From: an uncultured Ruminococcus sp.
GTDB taxonomy: Bacteria > Bacillota > Clostridia > Oscillospirales > Ruminococcaceae
Assembly: GCA_947627625.1 (NCBI GenBank)
Contig: CANQWR010000002.1
Coordinates: 222,072 to 286,071, forward strand
Length of the DNA: 64,000 bases
Direction: 5' to 3'
The notes under the pieces are model-generated. The model was not told the DNA's origin. It was given only the letters and a program-made list of their open reading frames with translations, and searched no databases. Each line of letters begins with the position of its first letter. The stretch's first letter is position 1. The translations under genes were made by a program, and so were the position numbers. Shown one piece after another: positions 52,169-60,177 of this stretch.

Positions 52169-53546
52169 TTTTCAGAATCTGAGAGAAAAATATCCTGTGT
52201 TTGAGTACAGGGCTTATGAAATATCCGAGACAGACAGTGAAGTCACGGTGAGGTACTTTTTTTCTGTCCCCGAACTTGCGGATTTCAAGCCGTCGTGGAC
52301 TTTTCCGAAACCCGAAAATATTTCGCTTGCTAAAAATCTCACCTTTGAGAGACTCGCCTTTTCTTTGGGAATGGCTGAACTTGTGAGTTACTGGAAAGCC
52401 GTGTGTTCACCCGAAATAAAAGTTTTTTGCGGGGAACTCACACGGGAGCAGGTCCGGTGGTGGAAAAAGCTGTATTTCAACGGTCTGGGGGAATTTTTCT
52501 ATGTCAACAAGATAGAGACTGACATTAAGTCTTTTGTGAAAATATCCTGTGACAGTGTTTTTCACTGTGAAAAAGAGAGACCTGTTGAGCGGAGTGCAAA
52601 GGGCTGTCTTGTGCCGATAGGCGGGGGAAAGGACTCCGCACTCACTCTTGAAACGCTTGTGAATGCGGGCTATGACTGCAAGTGCTATTGCATAAACAAA
52701 AGAAATTCGGTTTCGGAGACAGTTAATAAGGCAGGACTTCCCGAAAACAGTCTTATAACAGCTGTCAGAAATTTTGACCGTTCTCTTGTGGAGCTCAACA
52801 AAAAAGGTTTCCTGAACGGTCACACGCCTTTTTCGTCAATAGTGGCGTTCTCTGCGGAGATAACCGCATATCTGAACAACAGGAGATATATAGTTCTCTC
52901 AAACGAGGACAGTGCCAACGAGAGCACGGTCTCTGACAGCACGGTAAATCACCAGTATTCAAAGAGCTTTGAATTTGAACGGGATTTTCACAACTATGAA
53001 AAAAATTATCTGAAAACGGGTATTTATTACTTCAGTTTTTTAAGACCGCTATCCGAATTTCAGATAGCTAAAATGTTTTGCCACTACAAAAAATATCTGA
53101 AAATTTTCAGAAGCTGCAATCTCGGCAGTAAAAAGTCCCCCGATATTTGGTGTGGGGAGTGTCCGAAATGCCTGTTTGTGAGCCTTATACTCTCGCCTTT
53201 TGTGAGCCGTGCGGAACTCGTTGAAATTTTCGGCAAAGATCTGCTGAATGACACTTCTATGGAGGAGTACTTTGTTGAACTTGTCGGCAGATCCGAACAC
53301 AAGCCGTTTGAGTGCGTGGGGAGTATCGGGGAGGTCAATCTTGCCGTGACACTTGCAATAAGAGAATATCTTGACAAAAACCGGGAACTGCCTTTTTTGT
53401 TCCGAAAATATATTGACATGGGGCTGTATTCGCCGGATACTGTCGATGCACGGAACGAAAAAATATGCAGGGGTTTCAGTGAAAACAATCTCTTGCCCGA
53501 TGATTTCAGAGAAATTTTAATTGAGGAAACGGAGAGACTTCTTTGA
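52161..53546 (+). CDS. murL: MurL-like UDP-MurNAc-L-Ala-L-Glu epimerase
   Basis: 461 residues. It carries CLVPIGGGKDSALTLETLV, an ATP-binding PP-loop-like motif, a Cys-rich site (WCGECPKC), and SNEDSANESTV. These fit MurL, the enzyme described in Xanthomonas that epimerizes the terminal L-Glu of UDP-MurNAc-L-Ala-L-Glu to D-Glu. The gene directly after it is a MurD-type ligase, which is how MurL and MurD2 occur together. Starts at ATG 52161 with CGGAGG upstream, overlapping the regulator. The function is assigned by family resemblance plus context. Confidence 0.8.
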   Translation: MSDFQNLREKYPVFEYRAYEISETDSEVTVRYFFSVPELADFKPSWTFPKPENISLAKNLTFERLAFSLGMAELVSYWKAVCSPEIKVFCGELTREQVRWWKKLYFNGLGEFFYVNKIETDIKSFVKISCDSVFHCEKERPVERSAKGCLVPIGGGKDSALTLETLVNAGYDCKCYCINKRNSVSETVNKAGLPENSLITAVRNFDRSLVELNKKGFLNGHTPFSSIVAFSAEITAYLNNRRYIVLSNEDSANESTVSDSTVNHQYSKSFEFERDFHNYEKNYLKTGIYYFSFLRPLSEFQIAKMFCHYKKYLKIFRSCNLGSKKSPDIWCGECPKCLFVSLILSPFVSRAELVEIFGKDLLNDTSMEEYFVELVGRSEHKPFECVGSIGEVNLAVTLAIREYLDKNRELPFLFRKYIDMGLYSPDTVDARNEKICRGFSENNLLPDDFREILIEETERLL

Positions 53547-54865
53547 ATAAATTTGTTGAATATATAAAAAATTACACGGACGGCAAAAAAATCTGTATTC
53601 TGGGTTTCGGATGTGAGGGAAAGTCCACGTACAATATTCTGACAAAATACTGCTCGCCGTCCGGAATTGCCGTTGCAGATATAAACAAAATAGACGGTCT
53701 GCCCGAAAACGTCAAAATAATTAGCGGTGAGGACTACCAGAAGAGCCTTGACAATTTTGACATTGTATTCAAGTCTCCGGGTATCGTCCTTGAAAAACAG
53801 CCCTCCGAGTTAAAGTGCCTGATAACTTCCGAGACACAGGTCTTTTTTGAGGTGTACCGTGAACAGATCATCGGCATAACAGGCACAAAGGGCAAGAGTA
53901 CGGTCACTTCCCTGATCTATCACATTCTCAAAGAAAACGGCAGAGATTGCAGGCTTGCGGGGAATATCGGTATCCCCGTCTTTGATATTGCAGAAAATAT
54001 AACGGAAAACACTGTGGTTGTGTGCGAATTGTCCTGCCACCAGCTTGAATATATGACAGTTTCGCCGTCCACAGCGGTTTTCCTGAATTTATTCGAGGAA
54101 CACCTTGACCACTACGGCAATATGGAGCGTTACTATAACGCAAAGAAAAATATTTACCTGCACCAGAAACAGCACGACTGTCTGCTGATAAACAGCGATA
54201 TTTTACCCGAAAATCATGACAGTTTTCCGCAGTATATCTACGATATATCCGATAAAAATCCGAATGCGGAAATTTTTGTACAAGGCGGTATTGTCAGACA
54301 GGCTTATCATGAAGATTATACAATTCCCGTTGACAAAATAAAGCTGTTGGGAGTTCACAACCACTATAACATAGCTGTCGCATATTTTATAACGTCTTTT
54401 TATGTCGAGCGTGAGGAGTTTGAAAAGGCACTCTGCACTTTCAGTCCGCTTGCACACAGACTTGAATTTGTGACAGAAAAAAACGGTGTAAAATATTATG
54501 ACGATTCGATTTCTACAGCCTGTGCGACTGCAATAGAAGCGGTTAAGAGCGTGCCGAATATCAAGACTATACTTGTCGGCGGTATGGACAGGGGCATTGA
54601 CTACACGACACTTGTCGATTTTCTGATGACTTCTGATATTAACGTGATATGTATGGAGACTTCGGGGAAACGTATTTTTGAGATGTCCGAAAATGCGGAG
54701 AATTTCCGCTATGTACCCCATTTAGAAGAGGCGGTAAAACTTGCTTCTGAAATAACTCCCACAGGGGCAAGCTGTGTGATGTCGCCCGCCTCCGCAAGTT
54801 ACGGCATTTTCAAGAATTTCGAGGAGCGTGGCGACAGGTTCAAAGAACTTGTAAACTCCCTGTGA
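53543..54865 (+). CDS. murD: MurD family UDP-MurNAc-L-Ala glutamate ligase (possibly L-Glu specific, MurD2)
   Basis: 440 residues with the Mur ligase order: N-terminal UDP-binding GFGCEGKSTYNIL, ATP loop GITGTKGKSTVTS, ELSCHQLEY, HRLEFV and the DDSISTACATAIEAV C-terminal signature. Adds glutamate to UDP-MurNAc-L-Ala. Since murL precedes it with a 4-nt overlap, the ligase may use L-Glu, followed by epimerization, instead of D-Glu. Start at TTG 53543 with GGAGAG upstream. Confidence 0.9.
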   Translation: MNKFVEYIKNYTDGKKICILGFGCEGKSTYNILTKYCSPSGIAVADINKIDGLPENVKIISGEDYQKSLDNFDIVFKSPGIVLEKQPSELKCLITSETQVFFEVYREQIIGITGTKGKSTVTSLIYHILKENGRDCRLAGNIGIPVFDIAENITENTVVVCELSCHQLEYMTVSPSTAVFLNLFEEHLDHYGNMERYYNAKKNIYLHQKQHDCLLINSDILPENHDSFPQYIYDISDKNPNAEIFVQGGIVRQAYHEDYTIPVDKIKLLGVHNHYNIAVAYFITSFYVEREEFEKALCTFSPLAHRLEFVTEKNGVKYYDDSISTACATAIEAVKSVPNIKTILVGGMDRGIDYTTLVDFLMTSDINVICMETSGKRIFEMSENAENFRYVPHLEEAVKLASEITPTGASCVMSPASASYGIFKNFEERGDRFKELVNSL

Positions 54866-54893
54866 ACGCAAAGAATTTTAATAAAAAAAGTTC

Positions 54894-54922
54894 TTGACAA
54901 ATTGAAAAAAATGTGATATAGT
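54894..54922 (+). promoter_or_regulatory. Promoter of the ACT-hom operon
   Basis: TTGACA at 54894-54899, 17-nt spacer, TATAGT at 54917-54922. The first 22 positions are almost identical to the tRNA-Lys promoter. A short palindrome TGTCCGT-CAGTC-ACGGACA (54941-54959) follows in the leader, before TTTCTTT. Confidence 0.75.
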
Positions 54923-54980
54923 TATCAGGTGATGTACAGTTGTCCGTCAGTCACGGACATTTCTTTCAGAGGTGTTTCAC

Positions 54981-55424
54981 ATGGATAAAAAGTCACAGCT
55001 AATAGTGGTCGATTCACAGATCCTCCCTGACGTTTTTGAAAAGGTACTTCAGGTGAAAAAACTGCTCGCCTGCAAGGAGGAGAAGAGTCTCGCATCGGCT
55101 TGCAAGAGGACGGGAATATCAAGGAGTGCCTATTACAAGTACAAGGACGGAGTTTTCTCCTATGACGAAATTTTTTCGAGAAAGATAGTGAGTCTGCGGC
55201 TTCTTCTGAGCGACAGCCCGGGTGTTCTGTCAAGAGTTCTGATATTCCTGCACGGTCTGAGTGCCAATATTCTGACCGTCAGCCAGAGCGTGCCCGTTGA
55301 CGGCTCTGCACCTGTTGACATATCTCTCAGACTGACTGACGACTGTTACGGCGAAATTTCCGCTCTCAGTTCAATTGCGGAGCTTGATGGAGTTATAGAA
55401 GTGAGGATAATTTCGGCAGAATAA
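54981..55424 (+). CDS. ACT domain protein (PheB-like)
   Basis: 147 residues. N-terminal helical part with an HTH-like LASACKRTGISRSAYYKYKDGV (about 35-56), then a C-terminal ACT domain (LRLLLSDSPGVLSRVLIFLH, about 75-145). Matches the clostridial PheB-like ACT proteins that often precede homoserine dehydrogenase. It could sense an amino acid and affect Hom or transcription. ATG 54981 fits the AGAGGTG RBS; a GTG at 54972 is the alternative. Confidence 0.85.
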   Translation: MDKKSQLIVVDSQILPDVFEKVLQVKKLLACKEEKSLASACKRTGISRSAYYKYKDGVFSYDEIFSRKIVSLRLLLSDSPGVLSRVLIFLHGLSANILTVSQSVPVDGSAPVDISLRLTDDCYGEISALSSIAELDGVIEVRIISAE

Positions 55425-55445
55425 TAAAATATCGGAGGTTTTTTT

Positions 55446-56639
55446 ATGTCAGTCAAATTGGCAGTATTAGGTCACGGCGTTGTCGGTTCGGGTGTCGTGG
55501 AGTTGTTCTATAAAAATAAGAAAAATATCGAAAAAAGAGCCGGAAAAGAGATGGATATAAAGTACATTCTCGATCTGAGAGATTTTCCCGACTCACCCTA
55601 TAGTGAGAAGTTCACAAAGAATTTTGACGATATTCTCAATGATGAGGAAGTCACGGCAGTTGCGGAGTGCATGGGAGGTATCGAACCTGCTTTTACTTTT
55701 GTAAAGTCCTGTCTTGAAAAGGGCAAGAGCGTCTCGACTTCAAACAAGGAGCTTGTCGCAGAAAAGGGAGACATTCTGCTTGCAACGGCAAAGAAGTACA
55801 ACTGCAATTTCTTTTTTGAGGCGAGTGTCGGGGGGGCTATTCCCATTATAAGACCCCTCCACAAGTGTCTTGCGGGTAACGATATAACGGAAGTTTCGGG
55901 AATACTCAACGGCACTACGAATTTTATTTTGACTAAGATGTGCCGTGAAAATATGGAATTTTCAAAGGCTCTTGAACTTGCACAGAAACTCGGTTACGCC
56001 GAAAAAGACCCCACAGCAGACATTGAGGGTCACGATGCGTGCCGTAAGATATGTATAATTTCAAGTCTCGTTTTCGGAAAGCACGTCTATCCCAAGAGCG
56101 TCTACACAAAGGGAATTTCCGATTTACAGCTTTGTGATTTGGAAGCTGCGGAAGTACTGGGCTATTCTGTGAAAGTGATAGCCTCCGTCAGGAAACTCGA
56201 CAGCGGAAAAATTCTGCCTGCCGTAATGCCGATGCTTGTCTCAGAGGACAGCATAATATACGGTGTGAACAATGTTTTCAATGCGGTGCTTGTGACGGGT
56301 GACGGCATTGACAAAGTTATGATGTACGGACGTGGTGCGGGAAAACTCCCGACAGCGAGTGCGGTCATAGGTGACATTGTGAACTCTGTACAGCACGACA
56401 ATAATGTGGTATCACAGATGTGGGAGTCCGCTGAAAATAACGACTTTGTAGCACCTGTCAGCGAACTGGAGTCACGTTGGTATTTCCGTGTGCCGATTTA
56501 CTGCGACAAGGTTGTTGACGAATCATACACGACAGACAACGGAATTTCTTTTGTAACGTCAAAGAAACTGAGTTTTTCGGAGGCGGTCAAAAAGGCGGAG
56601 GAGCTGAAAGCTCTTGCATATATTCCCGTTATGGAGTAA
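55446..56639 (+). CDS. hom: Homoserine dehydrogenase, C-terminal ACT domain reduced
   Basis: 397 residues. Reduces aspartate semialdehyde to homoserine for threonine and methionine. NAD(P) site VLGHGVVGSGVVE, SNKELVA, SGILNGTTNFILTKM, AEKDPTADIEGHD. Regular length is about 430 with a full ACT domain; the C-terminus here (RWYFRVPIYC to LAYIPVM) is short and lacks the DxPGVL ligand loop, so feedback control may be given by the separate ACT protein 21 nt upstream. Confidence 0.94.
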   Translation: MSVKLAVLGHGVVGSGVVELFYKNKKNIEKRAGKEMDIKYILDLRDFPDSPYSEKFTKNFDDILNDEEVTAVAECMGGIEPAFTFVKSCLEKGKSVSTSNKELVAEKGDILLATAKKYNCNFFFEASVGGAIPIIRPLHKCLAGNDITEVSGILNGTTNFILTKMCRENMEFSKALELAQKLGYAEKDPTADIEGHDACRKICIISSLVFGKHVYPKSVYTKGISDLQLCDLEAAEVLGYSVKVIASVRKLDSGKILPAVMPMLVSEDSIIYGVNNVFNAVLVTGDGIDKVMMYGRGAGKLPTASAVIGDIVNSVQHDNNVVSQMWESAENNDFVAPVSELESRWYFRVPIYCDKVVDESYTTDNGISFVTSKKLSFSEAVKKAEELKALAYIPVME

Positions 56640-56695
56640 TATATTTTAATTATTTTAACAGCGTACAGAATTTTCTGATTTAAGGAGTTGTTTTT

Positions 56696-57163
56696 ATGGC
56701 TAAACAGATGTCAAGGTCAAACTATGAAAAGCTCGTTCAGGAGCTTGACGACCTGAAGATAAACAAGCGTAAGGAAGTTGCGGAGCGTCTGAAAGTGGCA
56801 CGCTCTTACGGAGACCTCTCCGAGAACGCCGAGTACGATGAGGCTAAAAACGAACAGGCTATACTTGAAGCCCACATTCTCGAATTGCAGTACACCATTG
56901 ACAATGCGGAGATTATTGAGGACTCAAATATATCCGTTGACGAAATAGGCATGGGTTCAAAAATACAGATACGCCGTCTTGACAACGACAAGGTACAGTC
57001 TTTTACGATAGTCGGCACCAATCATGTGGACGTGAGAAACGGTCTTATTTCGGACGAGTCGCCGATAGGAAAGTCCGCTATGAAAAAGAAAGTCGGGGAC
57101 GTTTTCACGGTGGAAGCACCTGTGGGAGAACTGAAATTTGAGGTCATAAGTATTTCAAGATGA
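56696..57163 (+). CDS. greA: Transcription elongation factor GreA
   Basis: 155 residues. Rescues backtracked RNA polymerase. The acidic coiled-coil tip GDLSENAEYDEAKNEQ is intact, and the C-terminal FKBP-like domain ends with GKSAMKKKVGDVFTVEAP. Good RBS AAGGAG. lysS follows after 17 nt, the common greA-lysS pair. Confidence 0.96.
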   Translation: MAKQMSRSNYEKLVQELDDLKINKRKEVAERLKVARSYGDLSENAEYDEAKNEQAILEAHILELQYTIDNAEIIEDSNISVDEIGMGSKIQIRRLDNDKVQSFTIVGTNHVDVRNGLISDESPIGKSAMKKKVGDVFTVEAPVGELKFEVISISR

Positions 57164-57179
57164 CAAAGAGGAAGATTTT

Positions 57180-58754
57180 ATGAGTGAAAATATAAATACA
57201 AACGATGAAAACACAACGGAGCAGGACGTAAATATTCTCAAAAAAGACAGGCTTGACAAGCTCGCATCTCTCAGGGAAGTCGGCAGAGACCCCTATCAAA
57301 TTACAAAATTTGACGTGACTGCAAGTGCTGCGGAGCTGAAAAATTCCTATGAAAAAGCGGAGTCCGAAATAATTTCAGCCTGTGACGGTGACGAGGAGAA
57401 AGTCAAGGCAGAACTTGAAAAGCTCCACGAAAACACTGTCAGGATTGCGGGACGTATAAGAAGCTGGCGTGACATGGGAAGAGCCAATTTTATTGACATA
57501 AGAGACGGTTCGGACAGAATACAGATTTATATACGCTCAAACGACATAGGAAAGGAGAATTTCAAGGAGTTCAAAAAGAAGTGGGACATAGGCGACATAA
57601 TAGGTGTAGAGGGCTATGTTTTCAGGACCATGAAGGGCGAAATTTCGGTCCACGCACAGAAAATAACACTGCTGTCAAAGTCACTTCTCCCACTGCCCGA
57701 AAAGTGGCACGGTCTCAAAGACATGGATATGCGTTACAGACAGCGTTATGTTGACCTTATCATGAACCCCGATGTAAAGGACACTTTTTTGAAAAGAAGT
57801 CAAATAATCCGTGAAGTCAGGAATTATCTCGATTCTCTCGGCTATATAGAGGTGGACACCCCCGTCCTGCATACTCTCGAAATAGGTGCGTCCGCAAGAC
57901 CTTTTGTCACCCACCACAATACTCTTGATATGACTATGTATCTCAGAATTGAGACGGAACTTTACCTGAAAAGGCTGATAGTCGGAGGTTTTGAGAGGGT
58001 TTATGAAGTCGGCAGGATTTTCAGAAATGAGGGCATGGACACTTCCCACAACCCCGAATTTACGACCGTTGAAATGTATCAGGCTTACACCGACTATATA
58101 GGCATGATGGACATTATCGAAAATATGTACAGGACTATCGCAAGGAACGTCTGCGGTACTGCAAAAATAAATTATCAGGGCGTTGAGATCGACATGGAAA
58201 AGTCTTGGGAACGTCTCACAATGGCGGAGTCCGTCAAAAAATATGCAGGTGTGGACTACTATGACTGGGCAGACGACGAGTCCGCAAGAGCCTGTGCAAA
58301 GGAAAAGGGCGTGGAAGTCCCCGAGGGCGATTCCGCTACAAAGGGACACGTTCTGATAGCGTTTTTTGACGCTTTTGTTGAGGAAAAACTTGTCCAGCCG
58401 ACTATTATTTATGACTATCCCGTTGAGAACTCCCCGCTTGCAAAGAGAAAGCCCTCCGACCCTGCGTTCACGGAGCGTTTTGAGTACTTCATCTACCGCC
58501 GTGAGATGGGCAATGCCTTTTCGGAACTCAACGACCCCATTGACCAGAGAGAGCGTTTTGTAAAGCAGGTGGAGGAAAAGAGAAAGACGGGTGCGAATGC
58601 GGAGGTTGACGAGGATTTTGTGACTGCACTTGAATACGGTATGCCCCCGACGGGCGGTCTTGGATTTGGTCTTGACAGGCTTGTAATGCTCTTGACGGAC
58701 AGTGCATCTATCCGTGACGTTTTGCTGTTCCCCACTATGAAACCTATACAGTAA
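57180..58754 (+). CDS. lysS: Lysyl-tRNA synthetase (class II)
   Basis: 524 residues. N-terminal OB-fold anticodon domain (about 80-185, GRIRSWRDMGRANFIDIRDG) and class II core: motif 2 FRNEGMDTSHNPEFTTVEMY and motif 3 GLGFGLDRLVMLL. The N-terminal 30 residues are an acidic extension. Charges tRNA-Lys, two loci of which (one normal, one odd) are in this window. AGGAAG precedes the ATG. A repeat element (locus N) follows. Confidence 0.96.
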   Translation: MSENINTNDENTTEQDVNILKKDRLDKLASLREVGRDPYQITKFDVTASAAELKNSYEKAESEIISACDGDEEKVKAELEKLHENTVRIAGRIRSWRDMGRANFIDIRDGSDRIQIYIRSNDIGKENFKEFKKKWDIGDIIGVEGYVFRTMKGEISVHAQKITLLSKSLLPLPEKWHGLKDMDMRYRQRYVDLIMNPDVKDTFLKRSQIIREVRNYLDSLGYIEVDTPVLHTLEIGASARPFVTHHNTLDMTMYLRIETELYLKRLIVGGFERVYEVGRIFRNEGMDTSHNPEFTTVEMYQAYTDYIGMMDIIENMYRTIARNVCGTAKINYQGVEIDMEKSWERLTMAESVKKYAGVDYYDWADDESARACAKEKGVEVPEGDSATKGHVLIAFFDAFVEEKLVQPTIIYDYPVENSPLAKRKPSDPAFTERFEYFIYRREMGNAFSELNDPIDQRERFVKQVEEKRKTGANAEVDEDFVTALEYGMPPTGGLGFGLDRLVMLLTDSASIRDVLLFPTMKPIQ

Positions 58755-58797
58755 TAATAAGGCACGTTTTTTAGACTGTGGAACGCTGTTCCCCTTG

Positions 58798-58965
58798 CTC
58801 CCAAAATTAAACGATAGAATTATTATGGGGGGTTCGGGGGGATTCTTCCCCCCGACGGGGGTCTGGGGGCGGAGCCCCCGGTGGGGGTTCAGGGGGCAAA
58901 GCCCCCTGCCCCTTATCGTTCTAAAGGGGGCTTGGGGGGAACGCCCCCCAACAGGGGTTCAAAGG
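58798..58965 (-). repeat. Mosaic GC-hairpin intergenic repeat, locus N
   Basis: AAAATTAAACGATAGAAT flank, hairpin chain and CCCCTTATCGTTCTAAA, then a further GGGGGGAACGCCCCCC module. Rightmost copy in the window; it lies between lysS and pnuC. Confidence 0.87.
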
Positions 58966-59010
58966 ATACCCCTATCTGCTGTCGTTCGCTAAAAAGTCTA
59001 ATAAACTCAA

Positions 59011-59055
59011 AAGCATCTCGGACAAATACATAAATTTTGTTCAGAGATGCTTTTT
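59011..59055 (+). terminator. Terminator or attenuator just before pnuC
   Basis: AAGCATCT (59011-59018) pairs with AGATGCTT (59044-59051), extended by GGACAAA with TTTGTTC inside, and is followed by six T starting within the second arm. It is only about 15 nt from the pnuC start, so it could end lysS transcripts or attenuate pnuC. Confidence 0.75.
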
Positions 59056-59069
59056 TCGGGGAGAAAATT

Positions 59070-59756
59070 ATGAGAAAAATTCTTACTTATTTCACATTCA
59101 GTGAAATAGTTCTCTGGAGTATTTCCATACTCCTTATAACAGTTCCGTTTTTTATATTCGACAGGGAAAATTATTTAACATATGGTGCGTCAATAGTAGG
59201 CGTGAGTGCGTTATTACTCAACGCAAAGGGAAACCCCATAGGGCAGGTCACAATAATAATATTCAGTATAATGTACGGCTACATATCTTTCAAAAACCAG
59301 TATTATGGGGAAATGCTCACATATGTGGGAATGTCCGGACCTATGGCTTTTTTTTCGCTCATATCATGGCTGAAAAATCCATACAACGGCAACAAGTCCG
59401 AAGTCAGGATACACCGCATACGTTGGTACGAAATTCTGACAATATCGGTTCTGACAGTGATTGTGACGATTATTTTTTACTTCCTCCTGAAATATTGCGA
59501 CACGGCTAATCTTCTCGTCAGCACTTTTTCCGTGACCACAACTTTCTTTGCCGTCTGCCTGACAATGCGTAGAAGTCCGTACTTTGCACTCGCCTACTGT
59601 CTGAATGATGTGGTACTGATAATCCTCTGGGGGCTTGCCGTCCCCGAAGACGTATCAAATATTTCCGTGTTGATGTGCTTTGTGGCGTTCTTTATAAACG
59701 ACATATACGGCTATATAAACTGGCGTAGAATGCAGATAAGGCAGTACGGTTCATAA
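59070..59756 (+). CDS. pnuC: PnuC-type nicotinamide riboside transporter
   Basis: 228 residues from ATG 59070, with GGGGAG upstream. About seven hydrophobic segments. LLNAKGNPIGQVTIIIFSIMYGYISF, WLKNPYNGN and FINDIYGYINW are typical of the PnuC family (the N-x-x-G-x-x-N-W end). Imports nicotinamide riboside for NAD synthesis. No nadR or other NAD gene is adjacent. Confidence 0.9.
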   Translation: MRKILTYFTFSEIVLWSISILLITVPFFIFDRENYLTYGASIVGVSALLLNAKGNPIGQVTIIIFSIMYGYISFKNQYYGEMLTYVGMSGPMAFFSLISWLKNPYNGNKSEVRIHRIRWYEILTISVLTVIVTIIFYFLLKYCDTANLLVSTFSVTTTFFAVCLTMRRSPYFALAYCLNDVVLIILWGLAVPEDVSNISVLMCFVAFFINDIYGYINWRRMQIRQYGS

Positions 59757-59767
59757 AAAATTCATAA

Positions 59768-60125
59768 AAAAACAGGGCTTTGGGAGTTCCCCCCCAAGCC
59801 CTTTGTTTTTTAGTTATGACTTTTTACATATACGGCTTGAAGAGTTCAAGAAGTTCTTTAGTCGCACCGTTGGCGTGTATATATAGCCCCCTATAATTTT
59901 GGATTTTTCCATAAGAGAGTGCATTTCGGAAATTTTTTCATTGTCACAGGGCTTTGGAAGTTCCCCAAAATTCTGTGTTTTTTAGTTATGACTTTTTACA
60001 TATACGGCTTGAAGAGTTCAAGAAGTTCTTTAGTCGCACCGTCAACGTGTATATATAGCCCTCTATAATTTTGGACTTCTTCATAAGAGGGTGCATTTCG
60101 GACACCTTTTCATTATCTTCAAAAA
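59768..60125 (+). repeat. Two degenerate duplicates of the solute-binding-protein gene 3' end
   Basis: Copies at 59768-59945 and 59946-60125 match the native 3' end and terminator at 60126-60335. All share ACAGGGCTTTGG hairpin, TTTTTTAGTTATGAC, TACATATACGGCTTGAAGAG and AGTTCTTTAGTCGCACCGT. Both copies lack about 34 bp found in the native gene (between CCGTCAGCG and TATATAGCC) and so share one ancestor. Periods are about 173 and 180 bp. Each copy keeps a terminator hairpin; the first (59771-59811) also ends pnuC. Confidence 0.9.
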
Positions 60126-60177
60126 ACAGGTCTTTGGGGAGTTTTCCCCAAGCCCTCTGTTTTTTAGTTATGACTTT

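Noticed and set aside
20234..58965. CRISPR array
   Set aside because: The repeats are scattered, of variable length, made of hairpin modules and lack regular unique spacers; no cas genes are present.
58795..58992. Gly/Pro-rich small proteins encoded in the GC repeats
   Set aside because: Similar frames appear in several phases and both strands at every repeat locus, as expected from G/C-tract palindromes; there are no RBSs or conserved starts.
59011..59055. NAD riboswitch upstream of pnuC
   Set aside because: Only a simple long hairpin with a T run is seen; no pseudoknot or conserved loop could be recognized.
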